Positions 1 through 7,540 of a DNA stretch of 33,314 nt are shown here, piece after piece. The notes under the pieces were generated by a model. It was not told the DNA's origin and made no database searches. It was given only the letters and a program-made list of their open reading frames with translations. The first letter of the stretch is position 1; each line of letters begins with the position of its first letter. The translations under genes and the position numbers were made by a program. The stretch comes from an uncultured Pelagibacteraceae bacterium (GTDB lineage Bacteria > Pseudomonadota > Alphaproteobacteria > Pelagibacterales > Pelagibacteraceae): positions 1 through 33,314 of the forward strand of contig CACABZ010000006.1 in NCBI GenBank assembly GCA_902530885.1, written 5' to 3'.

Positions 1-299
1 TTAGCTAAATCGTAATTTATTGTTGAAGCAAACAAAGGTTTCCAAATAATTTTTAAAATTATTAAGATAAATACGCCGCCACCCCAAATTAATAATAAAT
101 CGCTTTGACTTACAGCTAATATGTCACCAAATAGCAATCCCATCACATCAAATCTAATAGTTGTTAAAAATCCAATGATTACAAGTCCTATTGCTAGTGA
201 TGAATGGGCTAATAAACCTAATAAAGCATCGTTAGGAAGATTTGTTTTAGTTTGTAGTTGAAGAAGGAAAAATTCATAAAGTAGAAAGCAGAAATGCAT
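1..299 (-). pseudogene. znuB: ZnuB zinc ABC permease, 5'-truncated and cut by window edge
   Basis: Read on the minus strand, this frame is open from the window edge to about position 299 and matches the middle of ZnuB, the inner-membrane permease of the high-affinity zinc importer. Recognisable blocks are LPNDALLGLLAHSSLAIGL, then IRFDVMGLLFGDILAVS, then ASTINYDLA. In ZnuB these follow roughly the first 75-80 residues. Here, upstream of about position 265, the frame runs into sequence that codes for Zur on the other strand, so the ZnuB N-terminus is missing. The gene continues beyond position 1. An ATG lies at 299, but there is no reason to think it is a native start. It may be a natural deletion relic or an assembly join. 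Confidence 0.75.
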
Positions 300-499
300 T
301 TGTGGCTTGTAAAAATTCAAATTGTCAAATTTCAAAGGCTACAGCTTTCTCGATTTGCGAAACATGCGAAAAGGTAACTGAAATTAGTGACAAAAAACTT
401 TCTAAATATTTAAAAAATTTTCATGACAAAACTGGCATGATCTATAAAAAATATAATTTAGAATTTTATGGTTTATGTACAACCTGTAAAAGAAATTAA
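251..499 (+). pseudogene. zur: Zur/Fur-family zinc uptake regulator, 3' fragment
   Basis: The frame encodes the dimerisation and metal-binding half of a Fur-superfamily repressor, most like Zur. It runs VEEGKIHKVESRNAFVAC, then SICETCEKVTEI (first CxxC) and ends YGLCTTCKRN (second CxxC). The two CxxC pairs form the structural zinc site in this family. The frame is blocked by a TAG at 248-250, and the DNA-binding winged helix (about 60 residues) is absent. A GTG at 302 would give 65 residues, but homology clearly begins before it, around 257. It lies head to head with truncated znuB, the transporter Zur normally represses. As it stands it could not bind DNA as a normal Zur. Confidence 0.75.
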
Positions 500-558
500 T
501 TTAATACTGCGACAAATCTCAATTTTCAATATCTATTAAATTATCTTAACATTTACAC

Positions 559-1491
559 ATGAAATTTATTATATCTATTATAACTGCACTTTTTTTCTTA
601 ACCTCATTAAATGCTAAAGAAATAAAAATGGGAAAAGCTGACTGGGATACAGGCTTTTTTCAAGCTGAAATATATAAAAAAGCCTTGGAAAAAATGGGTT
701 ACAAAGTATCAGGGCCTACCGTAATGAAGCCTCAAGTTTTCTATGTTGCAGCTGCTGCAGGTGATATGGATTTATGGGTAAACGGATGGTTTGAAAATCA
801 TAATACATATGTGACAGAAGCAATGGGAAAAGTTAAACCTGTAGGATATGTTGTGGAAAAAGGTGGATTACAAGGTTACCTTATAGATAAAAAAACCGCT
901 GATAAATTTAATATAAAATCAATAATGGATATTAAAAAACACGCTAAGGAATTTGATATCAATGACGATGGAAAAGCAGACATGGTAGCTTGCCCTCCAG
1001 GATGGGGATGTGAAAAGATAATTACTAAGCACTTTGCAGAACTTGGTCTTGATGAGTTCATTAATCCATTGAAAGCGGATTATTCTGCATCTATGGCTGA
1101 TACAATTTCAAGATACAAAAATGGAAAATCAATTTTATTTTATACTTGGACACCAAACTGGTCAGTTGGAACATTAAAATTAGGAGAAGATGTTGTTTGG
1201 ATAGAAGCTCCATATAGCGATACAAAGGAAGTAAAAGTACCAAATGCAACGAAATCTAAATTAAATATGGGTTTTGCTGTAAATGATATTAGAGCTGCAG
1301 CAAATGTTGATTTTCTTAAAGCCAATCCAAAAGTCGAAAAAATGTTAAAAAAAGCTTCCATACCACTAGCAGATATTGCTGAGCAAAATCTTAAGATGAA
1401 CGCCGGCGAAAAAAGTGAAAAAGCAATAAAGAAACATGCTGAAGATTGGATAAAGGCAAATCAAAGTACTTTTGACAGTTGGATAAAATAA
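559..1491 (+). CDS. proX: Glycine betaine/proline-betaine ABC transporter substrate-binding protein (ProX type), copy 1
   Basis: 310-residue periplasmic binding protein of the OpuAC/ProX family, which captures quaternary-amine osmolytes for an inner-membrane ABC importer. A signal peptide (residues 1-19, LNA|KE) is followed by the ProX hallmarks ADWDTGFFQAEIYKKALEKMG, MDLWVNGWF, a Dx[DN]xDG-like loop (DINDDGKAD) running into ACPPGWGCEK, and FYTWTPNW. The tryptophans in these blocks correspond to the aromatic cage that holds the trimethylammonium head. The C-terminus ends IKANQSTFDSWIK as in ProX. No clear ribosome binding site precedes the ATG, unlike its tandem paralogue at 1625. Followed by a second proX and by proW on the same strand. 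The exact substrate (betaine, proline betaine, DMSP or similar) cannot be read from the sequence. Confidence 0.9.
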   Translation: MKFIISIITALFFLTSLNAKEIKMGKADWDTGFFQAEIYKKALEKMGYKVSGPTVMKPQVFYVAAAAGDMDLWVNGWFENHNTYVTEAMGKVKPVGYVVEKGGLQGYLIDKKTADKFNIKSIMDIKKHAKEFDINDDGKADMVACPPGWGCEKIITKHFAELGLDEFINPLKADYSASMADTISRYKNGKSILFYTWTPNWSVGTLKLGEDVVWIEAPYSDTKEVKVPNATKSKLNMGFAVNDIRAAANVDFLKANPKVEKMLKKASIPLADIAEQNLKMNAGEKSEKAIKKHAEDWIKANQSTFDSWIK

Positions 1492-1612
1492 TTAAATTTT
1501 AAAATAAATCACATATTAACCACTATTTACCTCAGTTTTTGAAATAAAACTCACCTTTTAGTTGTATTACGGTTACATTTAACAATTATACATGCTAGTT
1601 TTTTTAGAAAAT

Positions 1613-1620
1613 AAGGGGGA
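1613..1620 (+). promoter_or_regulatory. Strong Shine-Dalgarno deciding the second proX start
   Basis: AAGGGGGA ends four bases before the ATG at 1625. This sets the start at 1625, not at the in-frame ATG at 1592, which would add 11 residues without a signal-peptide character. Confidence 0.65.
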
Positions 1621-1624
1621 TTAC

Positions 1625-2566
1625 ATGAAACATTTTAAATTTGTTGTAACATTAATTGCAGCTTTGTTCATAACAAAAGCAGTTAATGCTAACGAAATCA
1701 AAATGGCTAAAGCAAACTGGGATACTGGTTATTTCCAAGCTGAAATATACAAACAAGCTTTGGAAAAAATGGGCTACAAAGTAACTGAGCCTAAAGCAAT
1801 TAAGCCTTCAGTATTTTACGTTGCAGCAGCAGCAGGAGATCTTGACCTATGGGTAAACGGATGGTTTGGAACTCATGATGGATATATCAAAGAAGCTAAA
1901 GGTAAAGTTAAAAAAGTTGGTTATGTAATGAAAAAAGGTGGCTTACAAGGTTACCTTATCGACAAAAAATCAGCTGACAGCCTTGGTATCAAAAGCGTAA
2001 TGGATATTAAAAAACACGCAGCAAAATTTGACTCAAATGGTGACGGTAAAGCAGACATGGTAGCTTGCCCTCCAGGTTGGGGTTGTGAGAAACAAATCAC
2101 AAAACACTTTGCTGAACTAGGTTTAGGTGATTTTATAAATCCAGTAAAAGCTGACTACTCTGCTTCTATGGCTGACGTAGTTGCTAAATATAAAAACGGT
2201 AAGCCAGTATTATTTTATACTTGGACACCGAATTGGACAGTTGGTGCTTTAAAACTTGGACAAGATGTTGTTTGGATAGAAGTTCCTTACAGCGCTACAA
2301 AAAAAGTAGCAGTATCAAACGCGACAAAATCTAAAATAAATATGGGTTTTGGTGCTGATGATATTCGTCCAGCAGCTAACTCTGATTTCTTAAAAGCTAA
2401 TCCAAAAGTGAAAAAAATGCTTTCTAAAGCATCTATTCCACTAGCGGATATCGCAGCACAAAATATGAAGATGAATGCGGGTGAGAAAAGCGAAAGAGCA
2501 ATCAAGAAGCATGCTAAGGAGTGGATTAAAGCGAACCAAAGTACGTTCGACAGTTGGATAAAATAA
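1625..2566 (+). CDS. proX: Glycine betaine/proline-betaine ABC transporter substrate-binding protein (ProX type), copy 2
   Basis: 313-residue paralogue of the preceding gene, with the same architecture: a signal peptide (residues 1-21, ending VNA before NEIKMAK), then KANWDTGYFQAEIYKQALEKMGYK, LDLWVNGWF, SNGDGKADMVACPPGWGCEK and FYTWTPNW. The two proteins are near-collinear and look about three-quarters identical by eye, so this is a tandem duplication that has diverged. The start at 1625 is chosen because of the strong upstream AAGGGGGA. The permease gene begins 12 bp after the stop, so this copy is the one tightly coupled to proW. Substitutions between copies (ENHNTYVTE versus GTHDGYIKE) lie near the ligand-domain surface and might change specificity. 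Confidence 0.9.
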   Translation: MKHFKFVVTLIAALFITKAVNANEIKMAKANWDTGYFQAEIYKQALEKMGYKVTEPKAIKPSVFYVAAAAGDLDLWVNGWFGTHDGYIKEAKGKVKKVGYVMKKGGLQGYLIDKKSADSLGIKSVMDIKKHAAKFDSNGDGKADMVACPPGWGCEKQITKHFAELGLGDFINPVKADYSASMADVVAKYKNGKPVLFYTWTPNWTVGALKLGQDVVWIEVPYSATKKVAVSNATKSKINMGFGADDIRPAANSDFLKANPKVKKMLSKASIPLADIAAQNMKMNAGEKSERAIKKHAKEWIKANQSTFDSWIK

Positions 2567-2578
2567 GTTTTAAGATAA

Positions 2579-3445
2579 GTGAGCTTAAAACTTTCACCAT
2601 CTGACTACGAAGTATACATTCCGATAGCAGAATGGATTGAAAAACATATTAAGGAGTGGTTGTTTATGCAACGACCACTCTTTAAAAAATTATCTGCACC
2701 AATTGACTCAGTTTTAAACGGTTTAGACTCATTATTAAATTTTATACCATTTCCAATTGTAATTTTGATTTTCATGATATTTGCATTTAAAACAAATGGA
2801 ATTAAACTTGCAATTCTTTCAGCGTTAAGTTTAATTTTTATTGATCTAGTAGACTTATGGCAAGAAACAATGACAACACTAGCCATGATTTTTACAGCGG
2901 TTATTTTTTGCATGATAATTGGTATTCCATTAGGTATTGTTGCATCAAGGAGCAACTTATTTGAAGCAATTTTAAGACCGATACTTGATATAATGCAAAC
3001 TATTCCAAGTTTTGTCTATTTAATTCCAGTTGTAATGTTATTTGGTGTTGGGTTAACACCTGGAGTAATTGCAACCATAGTATTTGCATTACCACCAATT
3101 GTACGTTTAACTAATTTAGGTATTAGACAAGTAGGTAAGGGGTTTAAAGAAGCTGGAGCAAGTTTAGGATTAACTAGGTTTTTGATTTTAAGAAAAATAG
3201 AAATTCCTTTGGCAATGAAAACTATTATGGCGGGAGTAAACCAAACTTTAATGTTAGCTCTTTCGATGGTAGTCATAGCTGCTCTAATTGGAGCAGGGGG
3301 ATTAGGATTAACTGTGTACGTTGCTCTAGGTAGATTAGATATTGGTGGTGCCGTTATAGGAGGAACTGGTATTGTAATATTAGCAATAATTCTAGATAGA
3401 ATAACTCAAAAAATTATTCCTCAAGATAATATAAAATCTAGATAA
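2579..3445 (+). CDS. proW: Glycine betaine ABC transporter permease (ProW/OpuAB type)
   Basis: 288-residue integral membrane protein of the ProW/OpuAB family, the channel subunit for the ProX proteins encoded just upstream. After a soluble N-terminal stretch of about 55 residues there are several membrane segments. The BPD_transp_1 region carries MQTIPSFVYLIPVVMLFGVG and the EAA-type cytoplasmic loop (FKEAGASLGLTRFLILRKIEIPLA), which docks with the ATPase. The start is a GTG 12 bp after proX; no better ATG matches the family N-terminus. No ProV/OpuAA ATPase follows: the next gene is convergent. The ATPase must therefore be encoded elsewhere or lost from this locus. Confidence 0.9.
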   Translation: MSLKLSPSDYEVYIPIAEWIEKHIKEWLFMQRPLFKKLSAPIDSVLNGLDSLLNFIPFPIVILIFMIFAFKTNGIKLAILSALSLIFIDLVDLWQETMTTLAMIFTAVIFCMIIGIPLGIVASRSNLFEAILRPILDIMQTIPSFVYLIPVVMLFGVGLTPGVIATIVFALPPIVRLTNLGIRQVGKGFKEAGASLGLTRFLILRKIEIPLAMKTIMAGVNQTLMLALSMVVIAALIGAGGLGLTVYVALGRLDIGGAVIGGTGIVILAIILDRITQKIIPQDNIKSR

Positions 3446-3446
3446 T

Positions 3447-4292
3447 TTAATTAATTTTTCTCACAAAAAGAACAAAAATTATTGATGTCACAAACATAAT
3501 TAAAGCATAAGCTGCTGTCGGAACCATAAAGACAATATCATCAAATAATTGAGTAGCTACAAACACTGCTAACGTCCCATTTTGTAAACCACATTCAAGA
3601 GAGATACATTTTCTCTGAGGAATTCCTGAAGCAAAGATTTTAGCAATATAATAACCTAAGAAAATCATAGTTAGATTAAGAATAAAAGCTATTAAACCTG
3701 CTCTTGTGATAAAACTTATTATTCTGTCCCATTCTTCAATCCAAATAGATATAAAAACAATTAAAAATAATATTACTGATATCCTTTGAACTAATAATGT
3801 CTTAGAAATTATAAAATCAGTCATTAAATTTCTAACAATCATCCCTAAAAGTACCGGCACGGTTACTACAAAAAACATTTTAAGCGCGATATTTAACATT
3901 GAAATTTCTTTAAATATTTCAATACCTAAATAATTAGCTGAATTAAATACAAGCAAGGGGACTGTTAATATGCTTAGCAAGCTTACAACGGCAGTTAATG
4001 TTACTGATAAAGCAACATCTCCATCAGCAAACTTAGTTAATATGTTTGAAGTTACTCCACCAGGTGCAGCTGCAATAACCATGACACCCATAGCAATTTC
4101 TATAGGTAACGAAATCATACTAATTAATATAATAGCTACTATAGGAAGAAGAATGACTTGTGATAAAAAGCCTATAAGAAAATCTTTAGGATTTTTTACT
4201 ACCCTTAGAAAATCTTGAGCTGTTAAACCCAGTCCAAGACCGAACATAATAATAGCCAAACATATTGGCGCTATACTTTTTGCTATTTCCAC
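3447..4292 (-). CDS. BASS-family sodium/organic anion symporter
   Basis: 281-residue polytopic membrane protein of the bile acid:sodium symporter (BASS/SBF) superfamily, with about nine to ten hydrophobic helices. Family signatures are IMFGLGLGLTAQDF near the N-terminus, the discontinuous-helix motif AAPGGVTSNILTKFADGD (residues about 74-91), and the second crossover motif ECGLQNGTLAVFVA in the C-terminal half, where E and N/Q residues line the sodium sites. Bacterial members carry varied substrates such as pyruvate, pantothenate and other organic anions; this one cannot be assigned. It converges on proW with one base between stops and diverges from the iron operon. The start ATG leads directly into the first helix, giving the usual length. 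Confidence 0.85.
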   Translation of the reverse strand: MEIAKSIAPICLAIIMFGLGLGLTAQDFLRVVKNPKDFLIGFLSQVILLPIVAIILISMISLPIEIAMGVMVIAAAPGGVTSNILTKFADGDVALSVTLTAVVSLLSILTVPLLVFNSANYLGIEIFKEISMLNIALKMFFVVTVPVLLGMIVRNLMTDFIISKTLLVQRISVILFLIVFISIWIEEWDRIISFITRAGLIAFILNLTMIFLGYYIAKIFASGIPQRKCISLECGLQNGTLAVFVATQLFDDIVFMVPTAAYALIMFVTSIIFVLFVRKIN

Positions 4293-4390
4293 TTATTCCC
4301 TCGACGTTTTGATGCAACATATACATAAAGAGGGCCCAAAATGAAACAATCTTAGGTTGTGTTTTGTTCAACTTATGATAGATTCGAATT

Positions 4391-4531
4391 ATGAGAATCT
4401 TAGCTTCTAAAATTAAAAATGCCAAAGAGCTTAAGTATGGTAAGCTTAAAACTAACGTAATAAAGCCAAAAAACAATCTTCAGTCAGACTTTTACTATCT
4501 CTTTAAGAAGAAATCTTTAATCAAAAAATAA
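4391..4531 (+). CDS. Possible small basic protein, 46 aa
   Basis: ATG at 4391 opens a 46-codon frame ending TAA at 4531: MRILASKIKNAKELKYGKLK and onward to FYYLFKKKSLIKK. It is lysine-rich, with no signal peptide and no family I recognise. It occupies the otherwise empty gap between the divergent symporter gene and the iron operon. No Shine-Dalgarno is evident, and an inverted AGATTC/GAATCT pair straddles the ATG. It may be a real small protein or chance. Confidence 0.35.
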   Translation: MRILASKIKNAKELKYGKLKTNVIKPKNNLQSDFYYLFKKKSLIKK

Positions 4532-4568
4532 TTAATTAAATCATTTTACTGTGTAAGGTGCGACATTA

Positions 4569-4617
4569 TTGATAATGATAATTATTATCATTCTCAGGTA
4601 ATTGAGAACCATTCGCA
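4569..4617 (+). promoter_or_regulatory. Fur box upstream of the iron transport operon
   Basis: GATAATGATAATTATTATC at 4571-4589 differs at one position from the classical 19-bp Fur consensus. The hexamer array continues as ATTCTC (4590-4595). A second, weaker site-like stretch, TGAGAACCATTCGC, follows at 4603-4616. The cluster lies about 20-70 bp before the fbpA-like start, which has the very strong leader GGGGGGAAAAATG. The GATAAT hexamers could themselves serve as the -10 element, so repressor binding would block polymerase directly. Confidence 0.85.
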
Positions 4618-4636
4618 AAAAAAAAAGGGGGGAAAA

Positions 4637-5647
4637 ATGAGAAAAATAATATTAACAGTTTCAGCATTATTTTTTGTTTTTGGAAATCTTTTAGCTAACG
4701 AAGTAAATATATTCAGTGCAAGACATTATGATTCAGATGTTCAATTGTATGAAAAATTTACAGCTAAAACTGGAATAAAAGTAAATGTTGTTTCTGGAAA
4801 ATCGGGGGCATTAGAGAAAAGAATTATCGCAGAGGGTGGCACAGCAGACTTATATATAACAGCTGATGCTGGCAGACTTGGCGCATTTGCAGCTAATTTA
4901 CAAGGCGGTTTAACTAGCGACGCAATAAAGTCAGCAGTCCCAGGTAATTTTAGAACTTCTAAATGGGTTGGAATTGCTAAAAGAGCAAGAATAGTATATT
5001 TCGCCCCAGAAAGAGTTACAGGTGCAGAACTAAGAGGTCTAACTTATGAAAGTTTGGCTGATCCTAAATGGAAAGGCAGATTAGTTATAAGAGCTTCAAA
5101 CAATATTTATAACCAATCACTCGTTGCTTCATTAATTAAAAATAATGGAAAAGGTAAAGTAGCAGAGTGGTCAAAAGGAATGGTCTCGAATATGGCTAGA
5201 TCTCCAAAAGGTAATGACAGAGCACAAATACTAGCAGTAGCAGCAGGTGAAGCTGATATTGCTGTAGCTAATACATACTACTTAGCTCTTATGTTATCAG
5301 GTAAAAAAGGTGAGGAGCAGCAAGCTGCAGCAAAAAAAGTAAAACCTTTTTTTCCTAATCAAGACGGTAGAGGAACACACATGAATATCAGTGGTGCTGG
5401 TTTAGTAAAAGGAGCTCCTAATAAAGCTAACGCAATTAAGCTTGTAGAGTTTTTATTAAGTCAAGAAGCGCAAGAGCATATTGTTAACAATACTTTTGAG
5501 TACCCAATGATAGCAGGTGTTTCACCTCATCCCTTAGTAGTTAATATGGGATTAGATTTTAAACAAGATTTAAAAACTAAGGTCGTAAACTACGGTAAAA
5601 GACAGGCTGATGCATTAGAAGTAATGACAGCAGCAGGCTGGAAATAG
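4637..5647 (+). CDS. fbpA: Ferric iron ABC transporter substrate-binding protein
   Basis: 336-residue periplasmic ferric-binding protein (FbpA/SfuA/FutA group), which delivers Fe3+ to the permease and ATPase encoded downstream. Signal peptide at residues 1-20 (NLLA|NEV). The mature protein opens NIFSARHYDSDVQLYEKFTAKTGI, the family signature containing the first tyrosine ligand. YFAPERV, GRLVIRASNNIYNQS and DIAVANTYYLALM follow, the last holding the adjacent tyrosine pair (YY) that co-ordinates iron. The length is normal. The start is fixed by a GGGGGG ribosome binding site. It is first in an operon under a near-consensus Fur box, so it should be induced when iron is scarce. An extended hairpin lies immediately after the stop. 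Confidence 0.92.
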   Translation: MRKIILTVSALFFVFGNLLANEVNIFSARHYDSDVQLYEKFTAKTGIKVNVVSGKSGALEKRIIAEGGTADLYITADAGRLGAFAANLQGGLTSDAIKSAVPGNFRTSKWVGIAKRARIVYFAPERVTGAELRGLTYESLADPKWKGRLVIRASNNIYNQSLVASLIKNNGKGKVAEWSKGMVSNMARSPKGNDRAQILAVAAGEADIAVANTYYLALMLSGKKGEEQQAAAKKVKPFFPNQDGRGTHMNISGAGLVKGAPNKANAIKLVEFLLSQEAQEHIVNNTFEYPMIAGVSPHPLVVNMGLDFKQDLKTKVVNYGKRQADALEVMTAAGWK

Positions 5648-5655
5648 TTGGTTAA

Positions 5656-5723
5656 TTCATGGGGCGAACAAACAAAAAAATTAATTTAAATAAATTAAAA
5701 ACTGGTTGTTCGCCTTGCATGAA
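5656..5723 (+). promoter_or_regulatory. Extended hairpin just after fbpA
   Basis: TTCATG (5656-5661) pairs with CATGAA (5718-5723), and GGCGAACAA (5663-5671) pairs with TTGTTCGCC (5706-5714). The stem therefore has 15 pairs, with a G/TTG internal bulge and a 34-base AT-rich loop. It begins 9 bases after the fbpA stop. No U-tract follows, so it looks less like a terminator than an mRNA 3'-end stabiliser, or a structure hiding the ATG at 5659. Confidence 0.65.
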
Positions 5724-5826
5724 TGAAGCTAAAATAATGGAACAAAAAATTTCAAATAGAAAAATTTCAGATTTAAAAGTTGAGGAAATAAAATCAATAA
5801 TTTCATCAATTTTTAAAAATAAATAA
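5659..5826 (+). CDS. Possible small CxxC protein, 55 aa, between iron transport genes
   Basis: ATG at 5659 opens a 55-codon frame to TAA at 5826. The product begins MGRTNKKINL, has KTGCSPCMNEAKIMEQ in the middle and ends SIISSIFKNK. It has no signal peptide. The two cysteines (GCSPC, residues 16-20) and the helical, charged C-terminus make a metal- or thiol-binding small cytoplasmic protein possible. It lies on the coding strand between fbpA and fbpB, where it could be co-regulated by iron. Its start codon lies within the stem of the 5656-5723 hairpin and it lacks a clear ribosome binding site. I do not recognise a family. The alternative is that only the hairpin matters and the frame is incidental. 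Confidence 0.45.
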   Translation: MGRTNKKINLNKLKTGCSPCMNEAKIMEQKISNRKISDLKVEEIKSIISSIFKNK

Positions 5827-5842
5827 AAGTTTGACGTCAATA

Positions 5843-5895
5843 TCTCTGGTTTTAAATGCTAGCTTTATATTCAACCGAGCCGCTTTAGCCAGAGA
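5843..5895. repeat. Inverted repeat before fbpB
   Basis: TCTCTGG (5843-5849) and CCAGAGA (5889-5895) form a perfect 7-bp inverted repeat around a 39-base loop, ending 17 bases before the fbpB ATG. It could fold in the mRNA leader of the permease gene. There is no T-run, so a terminator is unlikely. Confidence 0.4.
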
Positions 5896-5911
5896 TTAAG
5901 TATATAAATTT

Positions 5912-7528
5912 ATGATAAAATATAATGTATGGTTTTTTAGTTCTCTGTTAATTGCTTTAATAGTTGCCTTACCAATTATAACCGTTTTTTTTAGTTTTTT
6001 TAATGAAACAAGTAATTATTTTACTATATTAAAAAACACATTTCTTTTTGATTACATAAATAATTCATTATTAATTTTAATTTCAGTTTTGCTTATAACT
6101 TTTTTATTAGGCGTTATTTCAGCTTATTTTGTATCATTTTACGAATTTCCATTTTGCAATTTCTTTAGTTGGGCTCTAATTTTAGCCTTTGCAATACCAG
6201 GTTATATATTTGCTTTTTCAATAATTGCTTTTTTCGAAAATTATGGAACAGCTTATACAATACTCACAAGTATGTTTGGAGAATATAATTATAATCCGCG
6301 CATACCAAAATTAGATGGAATATTAGGATCAATTATAGCTATAAGTTTTTCTTTGTTTCCTTATGTATACGTATTAACAAGATCATCATTTTTCTTTCAA
6401 TCAAACAATTATATAGAGGTAGGTCAAAATTTAGGTTTATCTGAGAAAGAAACATTTTTTAAGATTATTTTACCTTCTGCAAGACCAGCTATTATTGCTG
6501 GGCTAGCTTTAGTAGCTATGGAATGCTTATCCGACTTTGGAACAGTATCAATTTTTAGCGTTTCAACATTGACTACAGGCATTTATAACTCTTGGCTTTC
6601 ATTTGATGATCTAAATACAGCTAATCAAATTTCATTCATTCTACTATTGTTTATTTTAATCCTTTTATCTGTAGAAATTTATTCTAGAAAAGAAGCAAAG
6701 TATCATCAACCGGAAAGAGGTTTCAAACCAATTAATAAGATTAAACTTAGCGGAAAAAAATCTTTGCTAGCTTTTTCTTTTTGCTTTTTAGTATTTTTTG
6801 TAAGTTTTATTTTTCCAGTTTCACAGATGATTTATTGGACTTTAAAATTTCCAAAATATATCCAAGACATCAATATTCTGAAAATTAATTTAAATACGAT
6901 GTATTTAGTTGGTCTTGCTAGTATAGTTTTAGTATTTATTTCATTATTTATAAATTATGGGAGCAGGATATCCAAAAGTAAAATTTTAAATTATCTAACC
7001 AATTTTTCAATTTCAGGGTATGCAATCCCAGGCGTGATTTTAGCCGTGGCCTTTATAACTTTATTTAGCAATATAAGTGAAATATTAAATGAAAATACAA
7101 ATTTAGGAAGTACAAAAAAACTATTTATAGGATCTATTTTTGGTTTAGTTCTAGCATATTTTATAAGATTCTTTTCTCTTTCTTTTAATGGTATTAAATC
7201 TAGTTACGAAAAAATAAATAATTCTATTGATGAAAGTGCGTATTTGCTTGGATATTCAAAAATTAAAACTTTTTCCAGAATTCACGTCCCGTATTTAAAA
7301 AATAACATAATTTTAATAATTGTTCTAATTTCACTTGAAATTATTAAAGAACTACCGATAACAATGATATTAAGACCCTTCAATTTTGAAACTTTTGCTA
7401 CTCAAGCATATGTTTATGCGTCTCAAGATTTATTAGAAGCTGCGGCATTGCCTTCTTTGTTTCTTATTAGTTGGGCAACTATCCTCATAATATTCTCTTC
7501 AAAATATATACTTTCACAAAAAAACTAA
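5912..7528 (+). CDS. fbpB: Ferric iron ABC transporter permease, two fused domains
   Basis: 538-residue inner-membrane protein with about twelve hydrophobic helices arranged as two BPD_transp_1 modules, the normal FbpB/SfuB design in which one polypeptide forms both halves of the channel. The first module carries the loop YIEVGQNLGLSEKETFFKIILPSARPAIIAG (residues about 168-198), the second SIDESAYLLGYSKIKTFSRIHVPYLKNN. Both are EAA-type loops that contact the ATPase. The ATPase gene starts 12 bp downstream. The upstream 264-bp gap from fbpA holds two inverted repeats and a possible small ORF, which may uncouple its expression from that of the binding protein. Confidence 0.92.
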   Translation: MIKYNVWFFSSLLIALIVALPIITVFFSFFNETSNYFTILKNTFLFDYINNSLLILISVLLITFLLGVISAYFVSFYEFPFCNFFSWALILAFAIPGYIFAFSIIAFFENYGTAYTILTSMFGEYNYNPRIPKLDGILGSIIAISFSLFPYVYVLTRSSFFFQSNNYIEVGQNLGLSEKETFFKIILPSARPAIIAGLALVAMECLSDFGTVSIFSVSTLTTGIYNSWLSFDDLNTANQISFILLLFILILLSVEIYSRKEAKYHQPERGFKPINKIKLSGKKSLLAFSFCFLVFFVSFIFPVSQMIYWTLKFPKYIQDINILKINLNTMYLVGLASIVLVFISLFINYGSRISKSKILNYLTNFSISGYAIPGVILAVAFITLFSNISEILNENTNLGSTKKLFIGSIFGLVLAYFIRFFSLSFNGIKSSYEKINNSIDESAYLLGYSKIKTFSRIHVPYLKNNIILIIVLISLEIIKELPITMILRPFNFETFATQAYVYASQDLLEAAALPSLFLISWATILIIFSSKYILSQKN

Positions 7529-7540
7529 TATAATCAAAAA

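Noticed and set aside
1492-1624. A riboswitch (for example glycine-type) or clear promoter before the second proX
   Set aside because: I could not find a riboswitch core or convincing -35/-10 pair; the strip is simply AT-rich.
2605-2955. 116-aa minus-strand frame inside proW
   Set aside because: It is antisense to a clear permease gene; its hydrophobic composition is a by-product of the opposite strand.
4186-4476. 96-aa minus-strand frame upstream of the symporter gene
   Set aside because: It overlaps the start of the symporter and the possible 46-aa frame, has no family features, and looks like a shadow frame.
5652-5840. 62-aa minus-strand frame between fbpA and fbpB
   Set aside because: It is antisense to the operon and to the 55-aa CxxC frame, which fits the operon direction better.
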